Of a DNA stretch of 64,000 nucleotides, positions 1-8,668 are shown in pieces. The stretch comes from Bacillus alkalicellulosilyticus. Its GTDB lineage: Bacteria; Bacillota; Bacilli; Bacillales; Bacillaceae_F. Made by a program: the position numbers and the translations under genes. The notes below the pieces were generated by a model, which saw only the letters and a list, made by a program, of their open reading frames with translations, did no database searches and had not been told where the DNA came from. Position 1 is the first letter of the stretch, and every line of letters begins with the position of its first letter. Location of the stretch: NCBI RefSeq assembly GCF_002019795.1, contig NZ_KV917381.1, positions 1,609,210 through 1,673,209 on the forward strand, given 5' to 3'.

Positions 1-2
1 TT

Positions 3-74
3 GGTTCAATTAGTTTAGCACAGGCTTCGAAACGAGAGAGAAGTGCCATTCATGACCAAGGTGGAGGCATTTAG
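3..74 (+). CDS. C-terminal tail of an upstream gene (partial)
   Basis: An open frame enters from the left edge and reads 23 codons, ending in ...QASKRERSAIHDQGGGI and a TAG stop at 72-74. It stops about 36 bases before cysC, so it is probably the last codons of the preceding gene of the sulfate assimilation operon. The fragment is too short to identify. It does not match the C-terminus I remember for Sat or CysH. Confidence 0.35.
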   Translation, partial: GSISLAQASKRERSAIHDQGGGI

Positions 75-110
75 TTATAATCTGGTAGAAAAGATAAGGT
101 GGTTTACGTT

Positions 111-716
111 ATGGCAAATCAAATTAATGAAAATATTGTATGGCATGATACGACGATTTCAAAACAAGATCGTCAAAAAAAGAACAATCATAAAAGCTGT
201 ATTCTTTGGTTCACAGGTTTATCTGGGGCTGGAAAATCAACCCTGGCTAATGCAGTCGAAAAGAAGCTATATGAAAATCACATTCATAGCTATGTGTTAG
301 ATGGAGACAATGTTCGCCACGGATTAAACAAAGGATTAGGTTTCAGTGATGAAGATAGAAAAGAAAATATTCGCAGAATTGGTGAAGTTGCAAAACTATT
401 CATTGATGCGGGTGTGATTACATGTACAGCATTTATTTCTCCGTTTCGAGAAGACCGCGACAAGGTTCGTGAGATTGTCGAAGAAGGTGAATTTATCGAA
501 GTGTATGTGAAATGCTCGTTAGAAACTTGTGAGCAACGCGACCCAAAAGGGTTATATAAAAAGGCGAGAGCAGGCGAGATACCGGAGTTTACAGGAATTA
601 GTTCACCATATGAAGAACCGAATGCACCAGAACTAATTGTCGAAACAGATAAGCTATCAATTGAAGAAGCAGCTGATCAAGTGTTATTATATTTACAGGC
701 AAAAGCGATTATTTAA
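111..716 (+). CDS. cysC: Adenylylsulfate (APS) kinase
   Basis: CysC phosphorylates adenosine 5'-phosphosulfate to PAPS in cytoplasmic sulfate assimilation. The protein has 201 residues, the usual length. It shows the P-loop GLSGAGKST near residue 35, then [10 protein letters not shown] and the [10 protein letters not shown] segment typical of CysC. A GTG at 99 could extend the frame by four codons, but AAGGTGG at 96-102 sits eight bases before the ATG at 111, and family members begin with a similar short N-terminus. The sulfite/nitrite reductase gene follows after 14 bases, so the two are probably co-transcribed. Confidence 0.95.
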   Translation: MANQINENIVWHDTTISKQDRQKKNNHKSCILWFTGLSGAGKSTLANAVEKKLYENHIHSYVLDGDNVRHGLNKGLGFSDEDRKENIRRIGEVAKLFIDAGVITCTAFISPFREDRDKVREIVEEGEFIEVYVKCSLETCEQRDPKGLYKKARAGEIPEFTGISSPYEEPNAPELIVETDKLSIEEAADQVLLYLQAKAII

Positions 717-730
717 GGGGGACCACTCAC

Positions 731-2350
731 ATGGCATATGTAAAGACGTGGGCCGAGGACACTAGCAAGCTTAATAAAGATGAGTTGAAAAAGCTAGAAA
801 AAGACGGTCTAGATATTTTAAAAGACATTGAAAAGTATGCAAAAGAAGGATTTGAATCGATTCCACAAGAAGACTGGAGTTTATTCAAATGGGCAGGAAT
901 GTATTTACAAAAGCCTAAGGAAGACGGATATTTCATGATGCGTGTAAATATTCCTTCTGGGATTATTACGAATGAGCAAGCGGAAGTGTTAGCTGCAATT
1001 GGCCGTGATTATGGACGCGATGTTATCGATATTACGACTCGCCAAGCGATCCAATTCCACTGGTTAACGATTGAACAGATCCCAGATATTTATAAGCGTC
1101 TTGATAGTGTAGGTTTATCACCTGTTGGTGCCTGCGGAGACATTCCAAGAACAATTGTTGGAAATCCACTAGCTGGACTTGACCCTAATGAATTATTTGA
1201 CACACGCGAAATCGTTGAAGATATTTATCAATTCTTCCAACGTAATTATGATTTCTCTAACCTACCGAGAAAATATAAAATGTCGATTTCATCGAATATC
1301 CATAATGCAGGTCATGATAAAATCAACTGTCTAGCTTTTACACCAGCTGTTAAGGAAATTGACGGTGAAGAGATTGTTGGTTTCCATATTAAAGTAGGTG
1401 GTGGTTTATCAGCTAAACCATATTTAGCTGAAGAGCTTGATGTCTTTGTCCGACCAGAACAAGCAAAAGACGTAGCAATAGCTGTAACTACGATTTACCG
1501 TGATTTTGGATACCGCGAAAAGCGTCACCGTGCTCGTTTGAAGTTCTTAATTGCGGATTGGGGTCCTGAGAAATTTAAGGACAAACTCCTTGAGTATGTA
1601 GAGCTTCCATCAAAAGGAACATGTAAAGTCGAAGAGTGGAATGCGGGATATTTCTTCGGCGTTCAAAAGCAAAAACAAGAAGGATTAAGCTATGTTGGAT
1701 TTAGTGTCCCAGTAGGACGTATGGATTCAGCAGAATGGTTTGACCTAGCTCGTATTGCTAAACAATATGGAAACGGTGAAATCCGTACGTTAAACTCTCA
1801 AAACTTAGTGATTCCTAATGTTCCGGATGAGAAAGTAGAAGCATTATTAAAAGAGAAATTATTTGAGCGTATTGTAATTGAACCGAAAAAATTTATTGGT
1901 TATTCTGTATCCTGTACTGGGATTGAATACTGTAACTTAGCCATCGTTGAAACGAAAGAGCGTATGAGACGAGTTGCCGAATACTTAGACTCTAAGCTTG
2001 AATTAGACATACCAGTTCGTATTCATATGGTGGGTTGTCCTAACTCATGTGGTCAGCGTCAAATCGCCGACATCGGTCTACAAGGAATTAAAATGAAGAC
2101 AAAAGATAAAGGTATGGTTGAAGCCTTTGAAATTTATGTGGGTGGAACACTTGAAAAAGACGTTGCTCAGTTTAACGACAAATTAAAAGGCAAAGTGACG
2201 GCGGAAGACCTTAATGGAGTGTTAGAACAACTTCTTACGTATTTCAAAGAAAACAAAGAAGCTAACGAAAACTTCTATAACTTTGTTCAACGCGTTGGTT
2301 TTGATGCAGTTCAAGCTCAACTAGACCAAATTTTAGCTGAAGCTTCGTAA
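731..2350 (+). CDS. Siroheme-dependent sulfite/nitrite reductase (ferredoxin type)
   Basis: This 539-residue hemoprotein reductase catalyses a six-electron reduction of sulfite or nitrite in the cytoplasm. The 4Fe-4S/siroheme ligands are visible as SCTGIEYC (Cys-X5-Cys) around residue 397 and GCPNSCGQ (Cys-X3-Cys) around residue 436. The duplicated ferredoxin-like and hemoprotein half-domains of the NirA/Sir family lie before and after. Its position behind cysC argues for sulfite as the physiological substrate, although the sequence resembles proteins often labelled ferredoxin-nitrite reductase. No flavoprotein subunit is adjacent, which suggests ferredoxin or flavodoxin as electron donor. 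It needs siroheme, which the operon at 7.2-10.1 kb would make. Confidence 0.88.
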   Translation: MAYVKTWAEDTSKLNKDELKKLEKDGLDILKDIEKYAKEGFESIPQEDWSLFKWAGMYLQKPKEDGYFMMRVNIPSGIITNEQAEVLAAIGRDYGRDVIDITTRQAIQFHWLTIEQIPDIYKRLDSVGLSPVGACGDIPRTIVGNPLAGLDPNELFDTREIVEDIYQFFQRNYDFSNLPRKYKMSISSNIHNAGHDKINCLAFTPAVKEIDGEEIVGFHIKVGGGLSAKPYLAEELDVFVRPEQAKDVAIAVTTIYRDFGYREKRHRARLKFLIADWGPEKFKDKLLEYVELPSKGTCKVEEWNAGYFFGVQKQKQEGLSYVGFSVPVGRMDSAEWFDLARIAKQYGNGEIRTLNSQNLVIPNVPDEKVEALLKEKLFERIVIEPKKFIGYSVSCTGIEYCNLAIVETKERMRRVAEYLDSKLELDIPVRIHMVGCPNSCGQRQIADIGLQGIKMKTKDKGMVEAFEIYVGGTLEKDVAQFNDKLKGKVTAEDLNGVLEQLLTYFKENKEANENFYNFVQRVGFDAVQAQLDQILAEAS

Positions 2351-2352
2351 AC

Positions 2353-2547
2353 ATGTTTTTGTTTAAATTTGAAGCCATCATAAATAATACAGATGTATTT
2401 GTCGTTGTTGCTGCTAAAGATGATGAGTCAGCCTTTAGATTAGCTGAAATCGAAATTGAACGGAATTATATGAAGCTTCCAGAGATAAAAGAAATTAGTA
2501 TGGTGGAGAAAAAACCAATAAAAAAAGGTACGGGTTTCGTATTATAA
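2353..2547 (+). CDS. Small DUF3906-like protein
   Basis: This 64-residue protein starts two bases after the reductase stop codon, so it is almost certainly translated from the same mRNA. It begins MFLFKFEAIINNTDVFVVVA and has a beta-rich start, a central acidic helix (SAFRLAEIEIERNY) and a lysine-rich end. It resembles the uncharacterised DUF3906 family, which I recall next to sulfite/nitrite reductases in Bacillus. There are no cysteines, so it is not a ferredoxin. A role as an accessory or stability factor for the reductase is inference from position only. Confidence 0.7.
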   Translation: MFLFKFEAIINNTDVFVVVAAKDDESAFRLAEIEIERNYMKLPEIKEISMVEKKPIKKGTGFVL

Positions 2548-2550
2548 AGA

Positions 2551-2592
2551 AAAGAGTGACTTCAAGGGTAAACCTTGAAGTCACTCTTTTTT
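2551..2592 (+). terminator. Rho-independent terminator of the cysC-reductase operon
   Basis: A 17-bp stem (AAAGAGTGACTTCAAGG with its complement) encloses a five-base loop at 2568-2572 and is followed by six T residues. It starts three bases after the stop of the last operon gene. Confidence 0.93.
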
Positions 2593-2667
2593 AAAGGTTT
2601 AGAAAGTTCAAGATGTCGTGTAGGATAACTCAGGGAAGAGCGATGGCTTCGCTCATCGCATGAAATC

Positions 2668-2689
2668 AAAGACGGCTTTGCCGTTTTTC
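2668..2689. terminator. Weak bidirectional hairpin between convergent genes
   Basis: ACGGC-TTT-GCCGT followed by TTTT lies directly before the 3' end of the minus-strand protease gene. A second palindrome, GCGATGGCTTCGCTCATCGC at 2640-2659, precedes it. Together they could end transcription from either side. Confidence 0.5.
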
Positions 2690-4474
2690 TTATCTTACCA
2701 TTCGTAGGGCTTCGGCGACGTTAATTTCTCCAAATCCATAAAAGGGGTCTCTGCCTCGTCTGCCTAAGTCAATGGAAGATCCTTTGATGATATCATAGAC
2801 ATCTTGGTTTGATAACGTCGGATCTACTGCTAATAATAACCCAGCGAGGCCTGCAACGTGTGGTGCAGCCATGGAGGTTCCAGACATAATTACATAATTG
2901 TTATTTGGAAACAGACTAGGAATATGTTCTCCTGGTGCAGCAACATCGATGTGCTTGCCGTAATTTGAGAAGAATGCTCGGTGTCGACCTTCTGATACAG
3001 CACCTACTGTAAGTACTTCTGGATAACGTGCTGGATACATCGGTCTTCGGGTATTATCATTTCCACTAGCAGCTATAAGGACGACATTGTTCCTGTCCGC
3101 ATATTTTATCGCATCGTGGAGAATTAAAGAGCTATGATAATCACCTAAACTCATGTTAATGACATCAGCGCCATGGTCAACAGCCCATCGTACCCCACGA
3201 GCGACTTCAAACGATGTTCCTTCCCCATTTGCATCAAGTACTTTAATAGGAAGGATTAAGTTTTCCCAGGCCACACCAGCAATACCTGTCACATTATTCG
3301 TCAATGCAGCAGCAATTCCTGCGACATGTGTACCATGTCCATGCTCATCGTCTGAACGGTTAGACCCATCAAATGCATTAAATCCCTCTAATACTTTCCC
3401 TTGTAAGTCCTGGTGATTAGGGTCAACGCCAGTATCAATAATCGCGATAATCACATCTTCAGCACCACCAGAGAAGTTCCAACCGCTTTCAGCTGATATT
3501 TGACTTAAATTCCACTGATAAGGACCAAAAAATTCATCGTTAGGTACGGTTACTTGTGCTCTTGTTTGCTTAGTTATGATAAAGTTAGGTTCAGCAAGCT
3601 CGGTATTCTCATTGGCTTCTAATTCCCTTAACAGTTCTTCTGCTGAAAGGGTCTGAGATTCAATAACATAATAGGGAGAGCTATCTTCAAAAATGCTTAT
3701 GTCTTCGGTACGGTTAATCCAGTCAAGTCCTTGCTGTTCATTGATAAACTTAACAACAGCTTGTCTTTCATAAAATTCTTGTACGTCTTCATCCTCCTCT
3801 GAATGAACAACGATTTGCCAATCAAGTTCAGGTACGGTTTGAGCGGCTATAGAATCCGGTAATTCTTTTGTTGTTGTCCATTCTGCTTCTGTATGGTCCC
3901 CACCAGAGATGAAAAAATGACCACTTTCATCGGCAACCGATGCGATATCTTTTACATAGGAGGCTACAAATGTCAAATCTATCTCACCAACAACATTTCT
4001 GCCATCATCTAACTGTTCTTTCATGAGCATAAATTGTTTTCCACCAAGCTGATAAGGTCTTGAAAAAACCCGTGTTTTATTTTGTAAATCTAACTCGTGA
4101 ATTCTATCTTCATGTATCTCACCAACAGCCATTGTGATTTCATTGTCTTCAAGAAGAGCAAAGCTGTTAAAATGTGGATGTTCCTGTAATTCCTCAATAA
4201 ATTTATCATAAAGAGTTTGGTCACTTACATCCTGGTCAGCCCAACGAGAAAGCTGGAATGATAACTGAGAAATAAACATCGAAGTCGTCATCGCCAAATC
4301 TTCCGCTAACACTTGATCCATCGCATGTGACCCAAGCAACTCTTGTTCGTTGGCATCCCATTGAAGTTGTTGACCTCTGAATCCATCATAATCAGCGTTT
4401 AAATAAATAAACCCAATGAATATGACCATAAAAGAAAGGCCAAGGATAATCCCGCTTTTATAAAATCTGTTCAT
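2690..4474 (-). CDS. Membrane-anchored subtilisin-family (S8) serine protease with N-terminal sensor-like region
   Basis: The protein has 594 residues from the ATG at 4474, which follows ACGGAGGT at 4483-4490 at ideal spacing; an ATG 27 codons upstream lacks such a site. A hydrophobic segment (residues 8-25) should anchor it in the membrane with the rest outside. Residues about 30-240 look like a double-Cache-type extracytoplasmic domain (FSRPYQLGGKQFML, VVGEIDLTFVASYV, ELDWQIVVHS). A possible propeptide-like stretch follows. The peptidase domain holds Asp347 (IIDTGVD), His380 (HGTHVAG), Asn472 (SGNDN) and Ser534 (SGTSMAAPHVAG). It follows the deacetylase gene by 56 bases and probably belongs to the same operon. 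Confidence 0.88.
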   Translation of the reverse strand: MNRFYKSGIILGLSFMVIFIGFIYLNADYDGFRGQQLQWDANEQELLGSHAMDQVLAEDLAMTTSMFISQLSFQLSRWADQDVSDQTLYDKFIEELQEHPHFNSFALLEDNEITMAVGEIHEDRIHELDLQNKTRVFSRPYQLGGKQFMLMKEQLDDGRNVVGEIDLTFVASYVKDIASVADESGHFFISGGDHTEAEWTTTKELPDSIAAQTVPELDWQIVVHSEEDEDVQEFYERQAVVKFINEQQGLDWINRTEDISIFEDSSPYYVIESQTLSAEELLRELEANENTELAEPNFIITKQTRAQVTVPNDEFFGPYQWNLSQISAESGWNFSGGAEDVIIAIIDTGVDPNHQDLQGKVLEGFNAFDGSNRSDDEHGHGTHVAGIAAALTNNVTGIAGVAWENLILPIKVLDANGEGTSFEVARGVRWAVDHGADVINMSLGDYHSSLILHDAIKYADRNNVVLIAASGNDNTRRPMYPARYPEVLTVGAVSEGRHRAFFSNYGKHIDVAAPGEHIPSLFPNNNYVIMSGTSMAAPHVAGLAGLLLAVDPTLSNQDVYDIIKGSSIDLGRRGRDPFYGFGEINVAEALRMVR

Positions 4475-4530
4475 GTTGTTATACCTCCGTGTTTCGTGAT
4501 AAAGATACCTATTGTTGTTACCGAAGACAT

Positions 4531-5340
4531 TTATTCTTTCGTTCCCGGTTTCCAAAAATCCTGAGGGTTCTTTTCAATTGGAGTCTCTAAAATGTGAGAA
4601 GCGGGAACAATTTCAATATTTTGTTTACTAAATTCCTCTATCATTGATTGAATCCCAAGCACTGTCTCTTCACCTTTAATCCCGACATGACCAATTCCAA
4701 TTGCTTTTCCTTTTTTACTAGCTACCTTACTTAATTTTTTCATTTGCTTAGCAACATGTTGGCGTGAAGAAAGCGTATCATCCAAAAAAGTGTCTCTAAT
4801 TGCCCACGGAATATCAAGTTCTTCAGCCACTTTTGGAATCATTGATTTATTGCTTGTCCCACTATCAATGACATAGAAATTATTTTCTTTCACGACCTCC
4901 AATATCGCCCGTACCATCTTTTCATCCTCAACTATTTTAGAGCCCATATGGTTGTTAAGGCCAACAGCATAAGGGACTTCATCAATTGCTAATTGAACTC
5001 TTTTTTTTACCTCTTCTATTGATAGGTCACTTGTTATGGGGTTTGGCCCTAACCATGATTTTTTTCCTTTCTTTGGTTCCAACGGGAGATGAATCATTAC
5101 CTCAAGTCCATGTTCATGAGCTAGTTTTGCTTGTTCTTTCGATTTTTCTAAAAAAGGCATAATGGCAACGGTAATCGGGATCTTTGAATCAAAAAATGAG
5201 TCTACTCCTTTTACTTTTCCACCAAAATCGTCAATAATGATAGCTACCTTTACGGGTTCTTGGTGTTCAGTAGTTGCATAAGCACTCGAAAAAGAAAAGG
5301 CTATTAAAAAAGTGAGGGATAGCATAATTCGTTTTTTCAT
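4531..5340 (-). CDS. Secreted divergent polysaccharide deacetylase (YibQ-like)
   Basis: This is a 269-residue exported protein with an N-terminal signal peptide (cleavage likely after AYA, around residue 22). The sequence then reads [41 protein letters not shown], and FYVIDSGTS followed by [10 protein letters not shown]. This pattern is that of the divergent polysaccharide deacetylase family (Polysacc_deac_2), a NodB-like fold acting on an unknown envelope carbohydrate. Its ATG overlaps the stop codon of the upstream flavoprotein gene (ATGA), so translation is coupled. AAAGGAG precedes the start. Confidence 0.85.
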   Translation of the reverse strand: MKKRIMLSLTFLIAFSFSSAYATTEHQEPVKVAIIIDDFGGKVKGVDSFFDSKIPITVAIMPFLEKSKEQAKLAHEHGLEVMIHLPLEPKKGKKSWLGPNPITSDLSIEEVKKRVQLAIDEVPYAVGLNNHMGSKIVEDEKMVRAILEVVKENNFYVIDSGTSNKSMIPKVAEELDIPWAIRDTFLDDTLSSRQHVAKQMKKLSKVASKKGKAIGIGHVGIKGEETVLGIQSMIEEFSKQNIEIVPASHILETPIEKNPQDFWKPGTKE

Positions 5341-6242
5341 CGTAATTTCTCCTTTAAAATACTCTTATGAATCCATATAGCTGCTTGGGCACCATCACCC
5401 ATCGCAATCGATAATAGTTGAGAGTGAACTAGGGCATCTCCAGCAGCCCATACATTAGGTACATTCGTTTCTTTTGTACGAGGGTTAACACAGATGTGAT
5501 TATTTTCTAACCGTTCAACGCCTAAAGATTTGGCAATATCGGTTTGAACGGTTGCTCCTTTCATTGCTAAGAACGCATGGTTAGCGTGAAGTGTTTCACC
5601 GTTTTCAAGTGTAAGTCCTTGAAATTGACTTTTGTCTTCAATGTGAAGGTGTGATACACGTTGTTGATAAAGCGTAATGTTATACTTCTGTAAGAGGTGT
5701 TGATGTTTCTCATCAATATCATCTAAATCATGATTAATAAACAGTAAATCCGATGTCCAGTAAGATAATACTACAGCTAACCCAACCCCTTTATTACCAG
5801 AACCAATCACGATCGTCTTTTGATTTTTAATTTCATAGCCATCACAATCGGGGCAAAGGTAAATGCTTTTTCCTAAGCAAGCTCGTATACCATCTAACTC
5901 TGGAATACGATCTTGAATTCCAGTGGCCAGTAGAATTCTTTTTCCTACTAGTATTTGTTGCGTAGTGACCACATCAAACTCATTGTTTTTCTTTTGCAGT
6001 TCAATCACTTCATCTGTCATAAATTCAATACCGTATCTTTTCGCTTGTTCCTTACCTGTTTCACGAAAGTACTCACCTGAGACACCATCTGGCCAACCGA
6101 GGAGATTGTGGTATTCTTTACATAACTCGGATCGACCATTTCCTTTATCAATGACTAGGACACGGTGCTCGTAGCGACCAAGTTGAATGGCAGCTTGTAA
6201 CCCTGCGATGCCACCACCTATAATGATGCAATCATAAACCAT
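5337..6242 (-). CDS. Thioredoxin-reductase-like NAD(P)/FAD oxidoreductase
   Basis: This 301-residue flavoprotein has an FAD-binding [14 protein letters not shown] at the N-terminus, a second dinucleotide site [12 protein letters not shown] near residue 150 and the C-terminal FAD motif [20 protein letters not shown] segment sits where thioredoxin reductases carry their redox CxxC, so a disulfide substrate is plausible. I chose the ATG at 6242 (AAGGGA about ten bases upstream). The open frame continues to 6359 but would run into a terminator hairpin and lacks family similarity there. The stop overlaps the deacetylase start. Confidence 0.85.
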   Translation of the reverse strand: MVYDCIIIGGGIAGLQAAIQLGRYEHRVLVIDKGNGRSELCKEYHNLLGWPDGVSGEYFRETGKEQAKRYGIEFMTDEVIELQKKNNEFDVVTTQQILVGKRILLATGIQDRIPELDGIRACLGKSIYLCPDCDGYEIKNQKTIVIGSGNKGVGLAVVLSYWTSDLLFINHDLDDIDEKHQHLLQKYNITLYQQRVSHLHIEDKSQFQGLTLENGETLHANHAFLAMKGATVQTDIAKSLGVERLENNHICVNPRTKETNVPNVWAAGDALVHSQLLSIAMGDGAQAAIWIHKSILKEKLR

Positions 6243-6308
6243 AAATGGACAATCCCTTCTCATATATATAGCTTTAGCTTTCCATAAATGGAACGACTTA
6301 TGAATAAA

Positions 6309-6363
6309 CATAAGAAAAAGAGGGTGAGACAAAAGGTTGGTTTTTACCTTTTGTCTCACCCTC
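6309..6363 (-). terminator. Terminator hairpin downstream of tnrA (GGGTGAGACAAAAGGT family)
   Basis: An 18-bp perfect stem, GAGGGTGAGACAAAAGGT at 6320-6337 and its complement at 6346-6363, has an eight-base loop. On the minus strand it is followed by CTTTTTCTTAT. It belongs to a family of near-identical hairpins found at five other places in this window. Confidence 0.85.
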
Positions 6364-6389
6364 TAAGCAATGTGCGTAATCGCCACTGT

Positions 6390-6424
6390 CTTAAAAAATT
6401 TGTTGTGAGTGGTTTTTTCACAAC
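6390..6424 (-). terminator. First terminator after tnrA
   Basis: On the minus strand GTTGTGA-aaaaaaccac-TCACAAC is followed by AAATTTTTT. It lies 60 bases past the tnrA stop codon and in front of the second, stronger hairpin. Confidence 0.7.
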
Positions 6425-6483
6425 GGGTTTTGTGGCGCATGAAGCCATCGCTGCTTTTTTTTACAAGTTTTGTCTCGACTCTT

Positions 6484-6792
6484 TTATTTACGTAGATTAA
6501 AGGCTGCATTAATCTGTCCACGTAACATTCTTTCACGCACATCTTTCTTCTTAAGCTGCTTTTGTTCCATTTTCCTGATTTCAAAGGTTTGCATTCCGTC
6601 TTCCATCTTATTAGCAATATCCACTAGTCTCTCTACATCTAAAAATGAATATTTTCGTGTTCCGCCTTTTGTTCTCTCTGGGAACACTAATTTCCGTTCT
6701 TCATAATAGCGTATTTTTCTTTCGGATAGTCCAGTGAGTTCACTGACTACACCAATCGTGATCACTTTTTTATCTCTATATGACGTCGACAC
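6484..6792 (-). CDS. tnrA: Nitrogen-response transcription regulator TnrA (MerR family)
   Basis: TnrA activates or represses nitrogen assimilation genes when nitrogen is scarce and is held inactive by feedback-inhibited glutamine synthetase. The 102-residue protein has a MerR-type helix-turn-helix ([20 protein letters not shown], residues 13-32), the [20 protein letters not shown] segment, and the short C-terminal tail [12 protein letters not shown] that in TnrA contacts glutamine synthetase. GlnR ends differently, which favours TnrA. The start is a GTG preceded by GAGGAG. The gene is monocistronic and divergent from the siroheme operon, with a TnrA box upstream. Confidence 0.92.
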   Translation of the reverse strand: MSTSYRDKKVITIGVVSELTGLSERKIRYYEERKLVFPERTKGGTRKYSFLDVERLVDIANKMEDGMQTFEIRKMEQKQLKKKDVRERMLRGQINAAFNLRK

Positions 6793-6829
6793 GTTTCTCC
6801 CACTCCTCTCAAAAAAAGGATATTACAAT

Positions 6830-6893
6830 TGGATTATTTATACTATAACATAGAAAAGTAATCGAATTCTTCGAAATGTCAGATAATCTAACA
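6830..6893 (-). promoter_or_regulatory. tnrA promoter with a TnrA box (autoregulation)
   Basis: TGTCAGATAATCTAACA at 6877-6893 fits the TnrA consensus TGTNAN7TNACA exactly. On the minus strand a TATAGT -10 element lies at 6842-6847 and there is no good -35. The centre of the box would fall at about -50 from the predicted transcription start, where TnrA sits when it activates. The rest of the 389-base gap to the siroheme operon is AT-rich, with a TATAAT at 6999-7004 but no convincing -35 beside it. Confidence 0.82.
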
Positions 6894-7181
6894 ACCAAAA
6901 ATAGAGACCATTGGGAAGTAAATCCATCTCTACACAATACATGTGACAATGGAGCTATTCCTCCTCTATAAGGGTATGAGAGGTTTTTACAAGATGGTAT
7001 AATAAATGAATAGTACATTTTTTTACAAACATATTGAATAATAATATGAGATTGATTATACTTTTTAAAACATATCAAAAAAGTCGGAATAGATATTTGA
7101 TACAATACAAATGCATTGTCTAAAGATAGAGAGAACAATCTTAAAATTTTTCTAAGGAAACTTAGGAAAGGTGTGGGGAGA

Positions 7182-8660
7182 ATGACTGTTGGTAAAGTAT
7201 ATTTAGTAGGAGCAGGTCCTGGAGATATTGAGCTCATAACCGTCAAAGCTAAAAGGCATTTAATGGAAGCGGATGTTATTTTATATGATAGATTAATTAA
7301 CCCATTACTCTTATCTATCGTAAGGAGTGAAGCGGAGTTAATCTATGTTGGTAAACTTCCTGACCGTCATATTTTACGTCAGGATGCAATTAATGATTTA
7401 TTAGTCGAAAAGGCAAAAGAAGGAAAAAAAGTCGTTCGTTTAAAAGGCGGAGACCCTAGTGTATTTGGAAGAGTTGGAGAGGAAGCTGAAGAATTAGCAT
7501 TGCACGACATTCCTTATGAAATTGTTCCAGGTGTGACATCGAGTATCGCGGCTGCCTCTTATGCTGGAATTCCAGTGACTCATCGAGAGTACGGCTATTC
7601 ATTTGCGGTTGTCACTGGACATGACAAATCAAAATCTGGTCAACCTTTAATTGATTGGGCTGCGTTATCTGGGATAGACACGATTGCGTTTTACATGGGC
7701 GTTGGAAATATACAATACATTACCGAACAACTTATATCAAATGGTCGAACGCCGGAAACGCCTGTAATTTTAATTCAATGGGGAACTTACAGTCGACAAC
7801 GTACGCTTGAAGGGACAATAGGAACAATAGCTGAGAAAGTAAAGGAAACTAAATTTTCGAACCCAGCGATTACGTTAGTGGGTAATATTGTAGACTTGCG
7901 TAAAAAACTTGCATGGTTTGAAAAAACACCACTGTTTGGAAAGCAAATCATGGTCGCAAGGACGAGCAATGAGAATAGTAAATTAACTTCTTCATTAGTA
8001 GAACATGGCGCAGAAGTTTTTCATTATCCAGCATATAAAGTAGATTCAATTGTGGAAAAAGCGGGAAAAGAGTTTAAGGATATTACAAATGCTAAAAACA
8101 TTTTCTTTTTATCTCCTGAAAGCATCGATTACTTTTTTGAAGGCTTAGCATATCATCAAATTGATATCCGTTTCATTCAGGCAAAGCTTTTTGTTGGTTC
8201 GGTTAAATCAAAACGAAAATTAACACAGTATGGTTGTTTAAGTGAATCCGTGGAGGAATTAAATCGCCAAGACCCTATCGTAACAATAGGGGGACAAATG
8301 ACCGAACGTAAGAAAGAGAAGCTAAAACAACAACTCGGGGATTTTACACATATAGTGACCCATGAGCAAGTGATTGATAGCAATAAACAAATGATCTGTA
8401 ATCGAGTGTTAGAGGAAGGAACGGTGACGACGTTATTATTTCCAAGTGCAGCATCAGTTGAAGCTTTTATGCTAGGGTTACAGCAATTAGGAAGAAATCC
8501 ATTAGAAGAAGTGTTGAAATGGGAAATCATCTGTTTTGGTGAAAAATCAACAAAAGCAGCAAAAGAAAATGGATTTCACACTGTTGAAACATTAGCAGAA
8601 CCATCGATTGATTCATTAGTAAACCATCTAAGTCAATCGAATCAATTAGCAGTAGAGTAG
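7182..8660 (+). CDS. Uroporphyrinogen-III C-methyltransferase fused to uroporphyrinogen-III synthase
   Basis: Residues 1-245 are a SUMT domain (VYLVGAGPGDIELITVKA at the start, VRLKGGDPSVFGR, VPGVTSSIAAASYAGIPVTHR), which converts uroporphyrinogen III to precorrin-2 with two SAM. Residues about 250-492 look like a HemD domain (GKQIMVARTSNENSKLTSSL and a segment rich in TTLLFPSAASVEAF), which cyclises hydroxymethylbilane. The fusion channels tetrapyrrole towards siroheme and B12. The ATG at 7182 follows GTGTGGGGAG; an upstream start at 7116 lacks a ribosome site. It is first in an operon with sirB and sirC. The B. subtilis counterpart YlnD is the methyltransferase alone, about half this length. 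Confidence 0.9.
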   Translation: MTVGKVYLVGAGPGDIELITVKAKRHLMEADVILYDRLINPLLLSIVRSEAELIYVGKLPDRHILRQDAINDLLVEKAKEGKKVVRLKGGDPSVFGRVGEEAEELALHDIPYEIVPGVTSSIAAASYAGIPVTHREYGYSFAVVTGHDKSKSGQPLIDWAALSGIDTIAFYMGVGNIQYITEQLISNGRTPETPVILIQWGTYSRQRTLEGTIGTIAEKVKETKFSNPAITLVGNIVDLRKKLAWFEKTPLFGKQIMVARTSNENSKLTSSLVEHGAEVFHYPAYKVDSIVEKAGKEFKDITNAKNIFFLSPESIDYFFEGLAYHQIDIRFIQAKLFVGSVKSKRKLTQYGCLSESVEELNRQDPIVTIGGQMTERKKEKLKQQLGDFTHIVTHEQVIDSNKQMICNRVLEEGTVTTLLFPSAASVEAFMLGLQQLGRNPLEEVLKWEIICFGEKSTKAAKENGFHTVETLAEPSIDSLVNHLSQSNQLAVE

Positions 8661-8668
8661 GTGATTGA

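Noticed and set aside
2634-2690. Mobile element suggested by GGCTTCGCTCATCGC-type palindromes, also seen near 44690
   Set aside because: The similarity between the two places is limited to about 11 bases (GGCTTCGCTCA) and no ends or duplications are visible.
4475-4555. Upstream extension of the subtilase by 27 codons
   Set aside because: The extension has no ribosome site and overlaps the deacetylase gene, whereas ACGGAGGT stands at proper distance from the ATG at 4474.
6243-6359. N-terminal extension of the flavoprotein
   Set aside because: It would start inside a terminator stem, and the FAD-binding fold in this family begins at the N-terminus.
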